Assembly: GCA_964645585.1 (NCBI GenBank)
Contig: CAZYAN010000016.1
Coordinates: forward strand, 1-64,000
DNA: 64,000 nt
Reading direction: 5' to 3'
Origin: DATGSL01 sp964645585
GTDB lineage: Bacteria > Verrucomicrobiota > Verrucomicrobiia > Opitutales > T3Sed10-336
Of this stretch, positions 43,174-52,020 are shown piece by piece. The translations under genes and the position numbers were made by a program. The notes beneath the pieces are model-generated. The model did no database searches. It was not told the origin of the DNA and saw only the letters and a list, made by a program, of their open reading frames with translations. The first letter of the stretch is position 1. Each line of letters starts with the position of its first letter.

Positions 43174-44049
43174 TCACCGCGTGACAACCTGGTTTCCCAG
43201 TGACAAATCCACCCTTTCCTGCAATTGCGACATCCGCCAGCGACTGTTTTCAATAATCATCGCCAGCAATCGCAGCTGTTCGCTGTAATTATCCGGGCCG
43301 AAAACGATTTCCCGAATCTCACTGCTCTTCACCGTGAGCAATGGAAGATTCGAACAATCGACAACCCGCCAAGTATCGTAAAGATGGGGCGCGTATTCGC
43401 GTGTCGCCTTCAAGAGGTCGTCCACCTGGGCCATCCCTTGAATCCGCTTAAAACCGTGACCCTCCCGCTGGAGCGGCGGAATCCCCGCAAGAAACGGCAG
43501 GGATTCCAGCTCAAACCGATCGTAACCAATTCCCGAATACGCGACACCTTCGCGATCGACCAGCAGCGCCATGACCCGGCCTTGCGGATCCCGTGTAGCT
43601 AAACGTGCCACGGGCCGGCGCTCCTCCACGCGGATCACGAGCCGGTCAGGAAGACGCCGGATCGACGACGACAGAACCTGGCCATGCCTCTGGATCCGAG
43701 CGTTCTCCGCGTGAATATCGATCGACATAATATCCACCTCCGCCGGCAGGCTCAGGACATCCTTCACCCAGCTTTTCGGCAGCACGCCGTCGGTTTCAAA
43801 AACGATCTCCTTCAGCGGACGCTCTGGCAGAGCGGTCTGCACCTGCTTCATCCCGTCCTGCCAATGGCGGGTGGCGAAATAGGCGCCGACGCCAAGGACG
43901 ACCAGAAAACCGATCGCGGCAAATCCGCGAAGCGAATTGCGGATAAGACGCTTCCGAACGTGAGAGGTCAGCAGCTTCGGCGTTGCCGATTGCTGGATCT
44001 CCTTCCATGAGGATCCCGTGGATACCTTGCGACGCGATTTCTTCTTCAC
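43174..44049 (-). CDS. ftsQ: cell division protein FtsQ/DivIB-like
   Basis: 291 residues. A basic cytoplasmic N-terminus precedes one membrane helix (GFAAIGFLVVLGVGAYFA). A POTRA-like domain follows (LKEIVFETDGVLPKSWVKDVLSLP, RLPDRLVIRVEERRPVARL) and a beta domain. The order ddl - ftsQ - ftsA - ftsZ is the classic one. Identity rests on topology, motif and position. Confidence 0.85.
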   Translation of the reverse strand: MKKKSRRKVSTGSSWKEIQQSATPKLLTSHVRKRLIRNSLRGFAAIGFLVVLGVGAYFATRHWQDGMKQVQTALPERPLKEIVFETDGVLPKSWVKDVLSLPAEVDIMSIDIHAENARIQRHGQVLSSSIRRLPDRLVIRVEERRPVARLATRDPQGRVMALLVDREGVAYSGIGYDRFELESLPFLAGIPPLQREGHGFKRIQGMAQVDDLLKATREYAPHLYDTWRVVDCSNLPLLTVKSSEIREIVFGPDNYSEQLRLLAMIIENSRWRMSQLQERVDLSLGNQVVTR

Positions 44050-44064
44050 CCTTCCTGTTACCGA

Positions 44065-44979
44065 TTAACCTGCCAATTTAGAAAACCGGCGCAATGCCGG
44101 TTCCGCCAGTTTCTCAGCAAGCGACTGAAAGTCGATTCCCTCGCACAACGCGCTCTTGGGCAGCAAGCTCGTGCCAGTCAACCCGGGGAGAGTGTTGATT
44201 TCCAGAAAAAAGATTTCGCCAGCATCCGAAAGTATGAAATCAACGCGTGCAAAATCCCTGCAACCGCAGGCCGCGAAAGCGCTTTCGGCAATCTGGCGGA
44301 TTTCCGCGGCTCGCTCCTCCGGCAGTTCCGCCGGCCATTGGTAACGCGTCAGGCCGGCCGTGTATTTACTCGCGTAATCAAAACGGCCGGAGTTCGGAAT
44401 GATTTCGACAATCCCAAGCGCGCTGCCATTCAAAATGCCTACGGTTAGTTCCCTGCCCTGAACGCGGCGTTCCACCATCCAGCGGCCGTCCGGCAGCGAC
44501 CCGATCTTCTCCTCAAACGCTTCCGCGCCATCGAGGAAATGCAACCCGATACTGCTCCCCTCGTTGTTCGGCTTAAGAACCATTCGCTCCCCCAGCCGCT
44601 TGACCAGTTCACCGCCCGCCGGTGCATTGCCGGGTGAAAAAACCACGCCGTCCGGCACACGAACACCCGCCACTGCCACCCGCTCTTTTGTCATGGCTTT
44701 ATCCATACACAGCCGGCTGCTCGCGGTATCGCTTCCCGCGTACGCGAAACCGGCGTCGTCCAGCAGGGCCTGCATACCCCCATCCTCGCCAAAAATGCCG
44801 TGCAGCGCCGACAGGATCACATGGCGGTTCGGATCCAGTGATTCCGGCACAGCCGCCACGCGGACATCGACAAGTTCGACGGCAAAACGTCCCGAAAGTG
44901 CCTCGTACAGGGCCGCCGCCGACCGCCGCGAAACCTCGCGCTCGCCAGATACGCCCCCGGATAAAATTGCGATCTTCAC
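44065..44979 (-). CDS. ddl: D-alanine-D-alanine ligase
   Basis: 304 residues from GTG at 44979, overlapping the murB stop by 4 bp. KIAILSGGVSGEREVSRRSA, ILSALHGIFGEDGGMQALLDDAGFAYAGS, VLKPNNEGSSIGLHFL and FFLEINTLPGLTGTSLLPK are the Ddl motifs. It makes the D-Ala-D-Ala dipeptide for the MurF step encoded upstream. The frame continues 17 codons upstream within murB and is not used. Confidence 0.95.
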   Translation of the reverse strand: MKIAILSGGVSGEREVSRRSAAALYEALSGRFAVELVDVRVAAVPESLDPNRHVILSALHGIFGEDGGMQALLDDAGFAYAGSDTASSRLCMDKAMTKERVAVAGVRVPDGVVFSPGNAPAGGELVKRLGERMVLKPNNEGSSIGLHFLDGAEAFEEKIGSLPDGRWMVERRVQGRELTVGILNGSALGIVEIIPNSGRFDYASKYTAGLTRYQWPAELPEERAAEIRQIAESAFAACGCRDFARVDFILSDAGEIFFLEINTLPGLTGTSLLPKSALCEGIDFQSLAEKLAEPALRRFSKLAG

Positions 44980-45902
44980 AAAAACGCCTCCCACGATCCG
45001 CCGAGCATCCGCACTTCCGGCTCCAGCCACACACCGGTCTGGCGATGCACTTCTTTTCGAATGCGCCGAATCAGTTGAATGACGTCGTCGCTGGTAGCGC
45101 CTCCTTGATTGATCAAAAAATTGCCATGCACCTCAGAAACAACCGCACCGCCGCAGACCGATCCCTTTAATCCCGCGGCGTCGATCAATCGTCCCGCCGA
45201 ATCGCCATCCGGGTTTTTAAACATGCATCCCGCGCTCGCCTCCTTCGGCTGCGTCGCGTTGCGCCGCTTTTGGTACGAGGCGATCGTTTCCCGTATCACG
45301 GCGCTGTCCGCCCGCCGCGGAGCCCGGACTGTCGCTTCGACAGCGCAGGCGTCCCGCAAGCTTTCGCAGCACCGGTAGCCGTACTGCAAGAGTTCACGCG
45401 GAAACAGATGCTCGACACCGTCCATGGTCACGAAACGAACGGATTCAACAACCTCGAACATCGAGCCGCCCATCGCGCCGGCGTTCATCCGCAGCGCGCC
45501 GCCGACGGTTCCGGGAATCCCTTCGAGAAATTCAAAACCGCTCAACCCAAGGCGGCTGGCCTGGCCGCACAGCTCGCGCAGGCGAACACCTGCCCCGACG
45601 AGAAGGCGTCCGTCGCCTTCGCTTTCGATTCGCCGCCAGGACGGGTGGCGCAGCCGGATCACCAAAAGATGCAGTTCGCCGTCGAGCGCCAGCACGTTCG
45701 ATCCGCGCCCAAGAAAAAAAACCGGCACGCCGGCCGCGTTGGCCTTGCGCAGCAGCAATCGGAGATCTTCCAAATTCGCCGGCTCAGCGTAGTATTTTGC
45801 CGTTCCCCCGACCTTCAGCGTCAGCTTGTTGCGCAGCGGCTCGCCCGTGCGGAAAACCGTTTCCGGCGACAGCTGCAATCGCCTTTCCACCTCCTTGATC
45901 AC
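44976..45902 (-). CDS. murB: UDP-N-acetylenolpyruvoylglucosamine reductase
   Basis: 308 residues from GTG at 45902, overlapping the murG stop by 4 bp. NKLTLKVGGTAKYYAEP and FFLGRGSNVLALDGELHLLVI form the FAD site, GFEFLEGIPGTVGGALRMNAGAMG and KEASAGCMFKNPDGDSAGRLIDAAGLKG complete the active site. The CMFKNP motif marks the type with Cys/Ser in the proton-donating loop. It reduces the enolpyruvyl group to yield UDP-MurNAc. Confidence 0.95.
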   Translation of the reverse strand: MIKEVERRLQLSPETVFRTGEPLRNKLTLKVGGTAKYYAEPANLEDLRLLLRKANAAGVPVFFLGRGSNVLALDGELHLLVIRLRHPSWRRIESEGDGRLLVGAGVRLRELCGQASRLGLSGFEFLEGIPGTVGGALRMNAGAMGGSMFEVVESVRFVTMDGVEHLFPRELLQYGYRCCESLRDACAVEATVRAPRRADSAVIRETIASYQKRRNATQPKEASAGCMFKNPDGDSAGRLIDAAGLKGSVCGGAVVSEVHGNFLINQGGATSDDVIQLIRRIRKEVHRQTGVWLEPEVRMLGGSWEAFL

Positions 45903-47029
45903 GCCACCTCCAGTTTCCGTTCCCTTTTCTCCTCGCGAGCCGTCCGGCAAATAGCTTCCAAATCGTCGATGATCAGCTTTAACGAATTCTCACGGTCCAT
46001 CCGCTGGAGATTTCCGCGAAATTTCTGCAACAGCCAATCGTTAAAAAGCAGCTCCAAGACTTCTTTCTGCAGATCGCCGAGATACTCCTGCTCGATAACG
46101 ATGCCGCCTCCCTGCCGCTCATGAAAGAGCGCGTTCTCCCGCTGGTGATCGTCCGCGGAATATGGATACGGCACCAAGATCGCGGGCGTCCGGCACCGGA
46201 TCAGTTCGGCGATCGTTCCAGCCCCCGCGCGCGACAGCACCAGATCCGCGCTCGACAGCACTTCCGAAATCTTATCGGTGAACGGAACAAACCAGGCCTT
46301 TGCGGTCCCTCCATGACGGGACTTCGCCTCAAGGACGCGCTCCCGGCCACTGTCGAGTCCAGCCACGCAATACACGCACACTCCTTCGTGGGCGAGATGC
46401 TCGAAGTTCTGCTCGACCCACTCATTCAACACCCGAGCACCTTGGCTTCCGCCGAGCACGACCAGCAGCTTGCAATTCTCCTCGATTCCCAAAGCGGCTC
46501 GCGCCTTCGCCATCGGAAGACGCTGAATTTCTTTTCGCACGGGACAGCCGAAAAACCGAATGCGCTCCGGACTGACGTTGCGCAAATGAACACCCGTCGG
46601 CAGGTAAACCCGCGACGGCGCAAAATGACTCAGGAAGCGAATCGCCCGCCCCGGAATCCGGTTCGATTCGTGCAGGACAACCGGGAGCTTCCGGAAAAAT
46701 GCCGCCAGCGAAATCCCCGCGGAACTGAATCCGCCAAAACCAATTACCAGGTCCGGCTGCAAGCGCTTGATCAGGCGGAACGAGGCAAAAAGGCTCTTCA
46801 TCTGCGCGAGAAAAAACCGAAACAGACCGATCGGGTTCAACGTGAACGGCGCACCCGGACTTTTGATAAAGCTGAGGTGCGGATACTTTTGAACCAGGCG
46901 CGCGTCGACTTTCTTGTGACTGATCAACAGCCAGCAAGTATGGCCTCGCGAAAGCAAACCTTCCGCCAAGGCGATACCCGGCGTCAAATGGCCGCCGGTT
47001 CCCCCGCACGAAATCAGGATCCGGTTCAT
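45899..47029 (-). CDS. murG: lipid II synthase MurG
   Basis: 376 residues from ATG at 47029, overlapping the ftsW stop by 4 bp. ILISCGGTGGHLTPGIALAEGL, VIGFGGFSSAGISLAAF, LHESNRIPGRAIRFL, LLVVLGGSQGARVLNEW and SRAGAGTIAELIRCRTPAILVPYPYSADDHQ are MurG motifs. It adds GlcNAc to lipid I at the inner membrane. murC normally follows murG; here the next gene is murB. Confidence 0.95.
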   Translation of the reverse strand: MNRILISCGGTGGHLTPGIALAEGLLSRGHTCWLLISHKKVDARLVQKYPHLSFIKSPGAPFTLNPIGLFRFFLAQMKSLFASFRLIKRLQPDLVIGFGGFSSAGISLAAFFRKLPVVLHESNRIPGRAIRFLSHFAPSRVYLPTGVHLRNVSPERIRFFGCPVRKEIQRLPMAKARAALGIEENCKLLVVLGGSQGARVLNEWVEQNFEHLAHEGVCVYCVAGLDSGRERVLEAKSRHGGTAKAWFVPFTDKISEVLSSADLVLSRAGAGTIAELIRCRTPAILVPYPYSADDHQRENALFHERQGGGIVIEQEYLGDLQKEVLELLFNDWLLQKFRGNLQRMDRENSLKLIIDDLEAICRTAREEKRERKLEVA

Positions 47030-48186
47030 GCCGCGATCTCCTTCAGCCTTCGATCCGCATTCTTCAGCGGCGACTTCGACCACGAAAACGACGTGTTCAC
47101 AAGCAACCCGATAATCATAAACGTGGCGACAAGGTTCGATCCGCCGTAACTGATGAAGGGCAGCGGCATTCCTTTGGTCGGCACGCATCCGGTGACGACA
47201 GCCATGTTGATCAGAGCCTGCAGCGTGACCAGCATCAAGGCTCCCGCCACAAGAAGATACTGATACAGGTTCGGGGCCCGCCGCAAATGGACGATCCCAA
47301 TCGTAAACATCACCAGAAAGAGCAGAAGCACGCCGCCGGTGAAAACGAACCCGAGTTCCTCGCCGATCACCGCGAATATGAAGTCGGTGTGCGCTTCCGG
47401 CAAAAAGGCCATCTGCTGCCGACCGTTGCCGATTCCTCGTCCGTCAACTCCCCCGGCGCCAAACGCGAGAATCGCTTGCCAAAGCTGATAGGAACTGTCC
47501 AGACGATTGCCTTCGACGTCGAGAAACGCCATGATACGCCGCCAGCGCGTCGGGCTCAAATACAACGCCACCCCGAACAGGATGGCCAGCGACGCGACTG
47601 ACGGAACCAAGTAGATGAGCCGCGTGCCGGCGAGGAACAGCATCAAAAAGCCGACGACCCCGCAGAGCGCCGCCATCCCGTAGTCCGGCTGGAGAATGAT
47701 CAGTCCCGAAACCAAACCGATCAGCGCCGACGGAATAATAAATCCCCGCCAGAATGTTTTAATATGCCGCTGGTTCGCGCCGAGATAAACCGCCAGCGCG
47801 AAGATCAATGTCAGCTTGGCGAATTCCGACACCTGCAACCGCATCGGGCCGAGCGGCAGCCAGCGCCGGCTGCCGTTCACCCAGACGCCAATGCCGGGAA
47901 TCAAAACGGCAATCAGGCCGACGACGAGGAGCGCGAGAAGAACCCACGCCAGCGGACGCGAACGTTCCAGCGGAACCAGGCTGATGGTGAACCCGGCCAG
48001 AATGGCAACGCCCAGCCATACAGCCTGGCGCTGCAAATAGTGATACGGGTCCGGACCGGACTGGGCACTCGCGCTGAACAGGATGCTCATCCCCAGCAGC
48101 GTCAACGCCGCTGCGCAAAAGAGGATGACATATGCCGGATGGACCCCAAGGTCGTTCTTGCGTGCATCTGTTCGCTTTTTACCCAT
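47026..48186 (-). CDS. ftsW: SEDS peptidoglycan glycosyltransferase FtsW
   Basis: 386 residues with ten membrane helices expected. YHYLQRQAVWLGVAILAGF, NGSRRWLPLGPMRLQVSEFAKLTLIFALA, GAGGVDGRGIGNGRQQMAFLPEAHTDFIFAVIGEELGFV and NMAVVTGCVPTKGMPLPFISYGGSNLV are SEDS signatures. With the FtsI encoded upstream it builds septal peptidoglycan. ATG at 48186 is preferred to the adjacent TTG. Confidence 0.93.
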   Translation of the reverse strand: MGKKRTDARKNDLGVHPAYVILFCAAALTLLGMSILFSASAQSGPDPYHYLQRQAVWLGVAILAGFTISLVPLERSRPLAWVLLALLVVGLIAVLIPGIGVWVNGSRRWLPLGPMRLQVSEFAKLTLIFALAVYLGANQRHIKTFWRGFIIPSALIGLVSGLIILQPDYGMAALCGVVGFLMLFLAGTRLIYLVPSVASLAILFGVALYLSPTRWRRIMAFLDVEGNRLDSSYQLWQAILAFGAGGVDGRGIGNGRQQMAFLPEAHTDFIFAVIGEELGFVFTGGVLLLFLVMFTIGIVHLRRAPNLYQYLLVAGALMLVTLQALINMAVVTGCVPTKGMPLPFISYGGSNLVATFMIIGLLVNTSFSWSKSPLKNADRRLKEIAA

Positions 48187-48220
48187 CAATTCATTGGACC
48201 GGTCCCGCGCGGCTGATCAC

Positions 48221-49297
48221 TCAGTTCTCCGGCTCGATCGGGATGATCGGGAAATCGCCTTCACCATCCGCCGGCAGCAGGTAAACATCCTGTTCTTCAG
48301 CGGGCGCAGGCGGGACAGGTTCAGATTCCGGTTCCGGCTTCGGTTCCGGCTTCGGCGCCGGTTTTGTTTCAGCAGATGCACTGGACGCGGCACTCCGGCT
48401 GCCCGCCGTCGCGGAGCTCGTTCCAGGTATCAGCAGTTCCTGGCCGATTTGCATCCTGCGCGGATCCGAAATGTTGTTGGCCGCCATCAGCTCATCGACA
48501 CTCACGCCATAACGCTTGGCGATCGCGCCGGGCGTTTCACCGGACTTGACGACATGCCGGGTGCCGTCGCCGGTCACGCGAGTTGAGCCAGCCGATGCGC
48601 GCGATGCCGGGGACGATGCCGCCGTCGAACCTCCCGACGGGACCAGCAGGACCTGGTCGATTCGGATCACGTCGCTCGACAGCTTGTTTAAGGTTTTGAG
48701 ATCGGCGACACTTGTTCCGTGGCGCTGGGCGATCACCGAAAGGCTGTCACCGCTCCGCACCGTGTAAGTCGCAGCCCCAGCAGGAACAGAAGCCGGCGCA
48801 GGCGAACTCGCGCGAGTGCTCGCCGAGGAACCGCCGCCTGCCGGGATTGTAAGCTCCTGGCCAGGCTGAATGACGCTGCTTTCGCTCAAACCGTTCGCAT
48901 CGAGGAGCGCGCGCAAACTCACGCCGTTCCGGTTCGCGATCGCCCAGAGGCTGTCGCCGCTCCGCACCTTGTATGTCGTTGTTTCGACCGGGGCCGGAGT
49001 TTCATACGAGGGGACCGACGGAGGCGTCAGCGGTGCCAGCAGATCCTGCGTGCCGGACGAAAAATCGACATCGCGGCTGACGGTTCGCGGGCGTGTCGGC
49101 GAGGAACGCGGACGGCTCGTCTCTTCCGCGGAAGGCGCCGCTGTCGCGGGATCGAGATTCGCCGTCGGCTCGCCGATTGCCGGCAGCGTCTCCGCCGTGT
49201 CCGGCCGCGGCCGGGACTTGCAACCGGGTTGAAAGAAGAGAAGGCCCCCGACCACATGGAGGGCGACAACAACGCTAAAGATTCTGATTAACTTCAT
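48221..49297 (-). CDS. LysM-repeat envelope protein within the dcw cluster
   Basis: 358 residues. An N-terminal signal or anchor segment (FSVVVALHVVGGLLFF) ends in QPGC, so a lipoprotein is conceivable although the lipobox is not canonical. Three LysM peptidoglycan-binding domains lie at about 108-152 (TYKVRSGDSLWAIANRNG), 178-220 (TYTVRSGDSLSVIAQRHG) and 247-291 (HVVKSGETPGAIAKRYG), joined by Ser/Ala-rich linkers, and a Pro/Glu-rich tail ends the protein. It sits between mraY and ftsW, where murD usually lies, one base after a 41-codon ORF. Probably a periplasmic wall-binding factor in growth or division. Confidence 0.85.
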   Translation of the reverse strand: MKLIRIFSVVVALHVVGGLLFFQPGCKSRPRPDTAETLPAIGEPTANLDPATAAPSAEETSRPRSSPTRPRTVSRDVDFSSGTQDLLAPLTPPSVPSYETPAPVETTTYKVRSGDSLWAIANRNGVSLRALLDANGLSESSVIQPGQELTIPAGGGSSASTRASSPAPASVPAGAATYTVRSGDSLSVIAQRHGTSVADLKTLNKLSSDVIRIDQVLLVPSGGSTAASSPASRASAGSTRVTGDGTRHVVKSGETPGAIAKRYGVSVDELMAANNISDPRRMQIGQELLIPGTSSATAGSRSAASSASAETKPAPKPEPKPEPESEPVPPAPAEEQDVYLLPADGEGDFPIIPIEPEN

Positions 49298-49298
49298 G

Positions 49299-49424
49299 TT
49301 AATGGTTTCCTTTGGAACTTTTAATGACCTCGGGATGCGTGCCGTAAAACGGCGCGGCCGGCGGCTCTAGATCGGCTCTCATGCGAATGCACGCACGCCA
49401 AAATCCAGCATATTCGTCCGCCAT
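49299..49424 (-). CDS. 41-residue ORF immediately upstream of the LysM gene
   Basis: ATG at 49424 to TAA at 49299-49301 encodes MADEYAGFWRACIRMRADLE and PPAAPFYGTHPEVIKSSKGNH. The stop is separated from the LysM ATG by a single C, an arrangement typical of translational coupling. No strong ribosome binding site precedes it. It fills most of the 218-bp mraY-LysM gap. It could be a real small protein or a leader peptide; no family is recognised. Confidence 0.4.
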   Translation of the reverse strand: MADEYAGFWRACIRMRADLEPPAAPFYGTHPEVIKSSKGNH

Positions 49425-49515
49425 GTTGCTCAAGGTTTGGCGCGCTGGGCAAATCAAAATACCGTGATTTATTTTCTTTTTCCCTATGATGTTCCATTTG
49501 ACGGGTTTTTGACTT

Positions 49516-50616
49516 TTATCGCAGTTTCAAGGTGCCGAGACCGACCAGCGCGAAGATCAGTGACAGGATCCAAAACCGGACCACAACCTTGGTTTCCTTC
49601 CAGCCTTTAAGCTCGAAGTGATGATGGATCGGCGCCATCCGGAAGACGCGTTTCTTTCGAGTGCGGTACGATGCGACTTGGATGATCACGGAAAGCGCTT
49701 CCATCACGAAGATGCCTCCCACGATAATCAGCGTCAACGGCTGGTGGACCATGAAGGCGATCGCGCCAACCAAGCCCCCAAGCGCCAGCGAACCGGTGTC
49801 GCCCATAAATACCTCCGCCGGATGCGCGTTGAACCACAAGAAGGCTAGCCCGGCGCCAACCAGGCAGGCGCAAATCACCGCGAGTTCGCCCGCACCTGGC
49901 ACATAACTGATAAAGAGATAATCGGCGATAATCAGATGCCCCGCGCCATACGCCATGATCGCGTAAACGAGCGCCACGGAAATGGTGCAGCCGATCGCCA
50001 GGCCGTCGACACCGTCCGTGAGATTGATCGCGTTGCTCGAACCGGCGAGGATCAAGAAGAAAAACGGAAACAGCGCCCACAGCGGCGTCTCCAGCCACAG
50101 CGGCTCCTTCAAAAATGGCACCCAAATCTCCCGCACTTTATCGCCGCTCGACGGCACAAGCAACAGGACCGTGAGCGCGACTGCCGCGATCGCCGCCTGC
50201 CAGCCAAGTTTTTGACGACTGGAAACGCCGTTCGAATTCCCGCGCGCGATCTTCAAGTAATCGTCCGCGAATCCGAGCGCCGTCAATCCAGTGAACACAA
50301 AAAGCGCGACAAGCACCCACACATTCGGCCGCGCCCATAGCAGCGCGCTGACCGTCACCGACGAGAATATCAGCAACCCTCCCATCGTCGGCGTGTTCGC
50401 CTTCGTCCGGTGCAGGTCCGCAAGGTCGCCCACCTCGCTGCGATCCCGAAAAACTTGCCTCATGCTTAACCGCCGCAGTCGCGCAATCAGCCAAGGGCCG
50501 AGCACAAACCCGATCATCAGAGAGGTCCCCGCGGCAAATAATCCGCGGAAGCTGATGTAGCGAAACAGCCGCAGCGGCCCCCAAAGGTGCTCGAGCTCCG
50601 CGAGGTAACTCAGCAT
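49516..50616 (-). CDS. mraY: phospho-N-acetylmuramoyl-pentapeptide transferase
   Basis: 366 residues with ten membrane helices. ADLHRTKANTPTMGGLLIF, LGFADDYLKIARGNSNGVSSRQKL, NAINLTDGVDGLAIG, FNAHPAEVFMGDTGSLALGGLVGAIA and MAPIHHHFELKGWKETKVVVRFW hold the catalytic aspartates and the HHH motif. It transfers phospho-MurNAc-pentapeptide to undecaprenyl phosphate (lipid I). It overlaps murF by 7 bp. Confidence 0.97.
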   Translation of the reverse strand: MLSYLAELEHLWGPLRLFRYISFRGLFAAGTSLMIGFVLGPWLIARLRRLSMRQVFRDRSEVGDLADLHRTKANTPTMGGLLIFSSVTVSALLWARPNVWVLVALFVFTGLTALGFADDYLKIARGNSNGVSSRQKLGWQAAIAAVALTVLLLVPSSGDKVREIWVPFLKEPLWLETPLWALFPFFFLILAGSSNAINLTDGVDGLAIGCTISVALVYAIMAYGAGHLIIADYLFISYVPGAGELAVICACLVGAGLAFLWFNAHPAEVFMGDTGSLALGGLVGAIAFMVHQPLTLIIVGGIFVMEALSVIIQVASYRTRKKRVFRMAPIHHHFELKGWKETKVVVRFWILSLIFALVGLGTLKLR

Positions 50617-52007
50617 TCGCTCCCCTTTCCCGCCGAAAGCTCCGACGCGCGCGCCAGGAGCGACTCCAAACCGTACGCCCGGCTTCCCTTGATAAAGACA
50701 AATCCGTCAAATCCGGCAACCTCGCCAGCGATCTCGCCGATATTGGAAAAGGTCCGGATCTGCTCCGGCTGGTTGCCCGCCGCCAGCAGCCCCTCGCGCA
50801 AGGCTTCCACTTCGTCGCCCCCCGTGATGAACATCCGGTCGCCGGCACCGAGTTTCACCCGCCGCCCCAAATCCCGATGAAAGTGAACCGACTCGGTTCC
50901 AAGCTCCGCCATGCAGCCGAGCACATACAGCCGCCGTTCAGCGTCCGCGGCGAGATCTTGGAAAAGCGCGAGTGAATCTTCCATCGCCGCCGGATTCGCG
51001 TTGTAACAGTCGACGTAGAAGCGGGTCGGACCGCATTCCACGACTTCACCTCGATACTGGCCCGGTTTCCAAGTCATCAATCGATCCTGTATTTCCGGAT
51101 CGGATACGCCCAGCAGCGTCGCCATCTCGATCGCCAGCACCGCGTTGGCGGCCATCCCCGCACTGACTTTGCGCAAGGTGTAGATCTGGCGGATGTCATC
51201 GCGCCGAATGTGCAGCACGGTCTTCGATGTCTGCTGTTCCACCCGAAATCGGACGCTCGCGCCTGATACACTCTCGTCGCCTTCCTCGGCCGCGGTGAAA
51301 AGCGGCGCCGCCAGTTCATGAAACGGCTCGTACAACAGACACGATGCCGGCGCGACCACAGCGCCCGAATGCGGCACGACTTTGACCAGCTCCCCCTTCT
51401 CCCTCGCGACACCTCGCAGGTCTCCGAGCTGCTCGAGATGCGCGGGCGCGAGGAGAGTCACCACCGAATGAGTCGGCTGGATCATCGCGGCCAGCGCCGC
51501 CATTTCTCCCGGCTGGTTGATGCCGGCTTCAATAACCGCCGCGCGGTGAACCGTGGGATCGAGCCCGAGAAGCGTAATGGGAACACCGATGAGATTGTTG
51601 AAATTTCCTTGCGTCGCATGCACATCCAGCGGTCCGCCAAGGAGGAGACTCAGCAGGTCCTTGGTCGAGGTTTTTCCGCAGCTTCCCGTGATCCCGATGA
51701 CCGGCCCGGCGAACCGCCGACGATGCGCCGCCGCCATCGCGGCCAGCGCCCGCAAGGGATCCTCCACCACCAGTTGCGGCAAGCCGACATCCGCCCGAGG
51801 CGCCCGCACCAGCGCGCCGGCCGCCCCCGCGGCTGCCGCCGCCGGAATGAAGTCGTGCCCGTCGCGCCGCTCGCTCGTCAGGCAGATGAACAGCTCGCCT
51901 TCTTTGATCGTCCGCGAGTCAAACGCGAATCCGCGCACAGGAGCCGATGGCTGCCGGGTCCACCGCCCGCAACTCCAGTCCTGAAGTTCCTGTGCCGAAT
52001 ATTCCAC
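50610..52007 (-). CDS. murF: UDP-N-acetylmuramoyl-tripeptide-D-alanyl-D-alanine ligase
   Basis: 465 residues from GTG at 52007 (VEYSAQELQDW). FAFDSRTIKEGELFICLTSERRDGHDFI is the N-terminal Mur domain, GITGSCGKTSTKDLL the P-loop (Cys where Asn is usual), EAGINQPGEMAAL and DCYNANPAAMEDSLALF further MurF marks. It adds D-Ala-D-Ala to the tripeptide precursor. The frame extends far upstream inside murE and must not be used. Confidence 0.93.
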   Translation of the reverse strand: MEYSAQELQDWSCGRWTRQPSAPVRGFAFDSRTIKEGELFICLTSERRDGHDFIPAAAAAGAAGALVRAPRADVGLPQLVVEDPLRALAAMAAAHRRRFAGPVIGITGSCGKTSTKDLLSLLLGGPLDVHATQGNFNNLIGVPITLLGLDPTVHRAAVIEAGINQPGEMAALAAMIQPTHSVVTLLAPAHLEQLGDLRGVAREKGELVKVVPHSGAVVAPASCLLYEPFHELAAPLFTAAEEGDESVSGASVRFRVEQQTSKTVLHIRRDDIRQIYTLRKVSAGMAANAVLAIEMATLLGVSDPEIQDRLMTWKPGQYRGEVVECGPTRFYVDCYNANPAAMEDSLALFQDLAADAERRLYVLGCMAELGTESVHFHRDLGRRVKLGAGDRMFITGGDEVEALREGLLAAGNQPEQIRTFSNIGEIAGEVAGFDGFVFIKGSRAYGLESLLARASELSAGKGSEC

Positions 52008-52020
52008 GCTGCCGGCGTTC

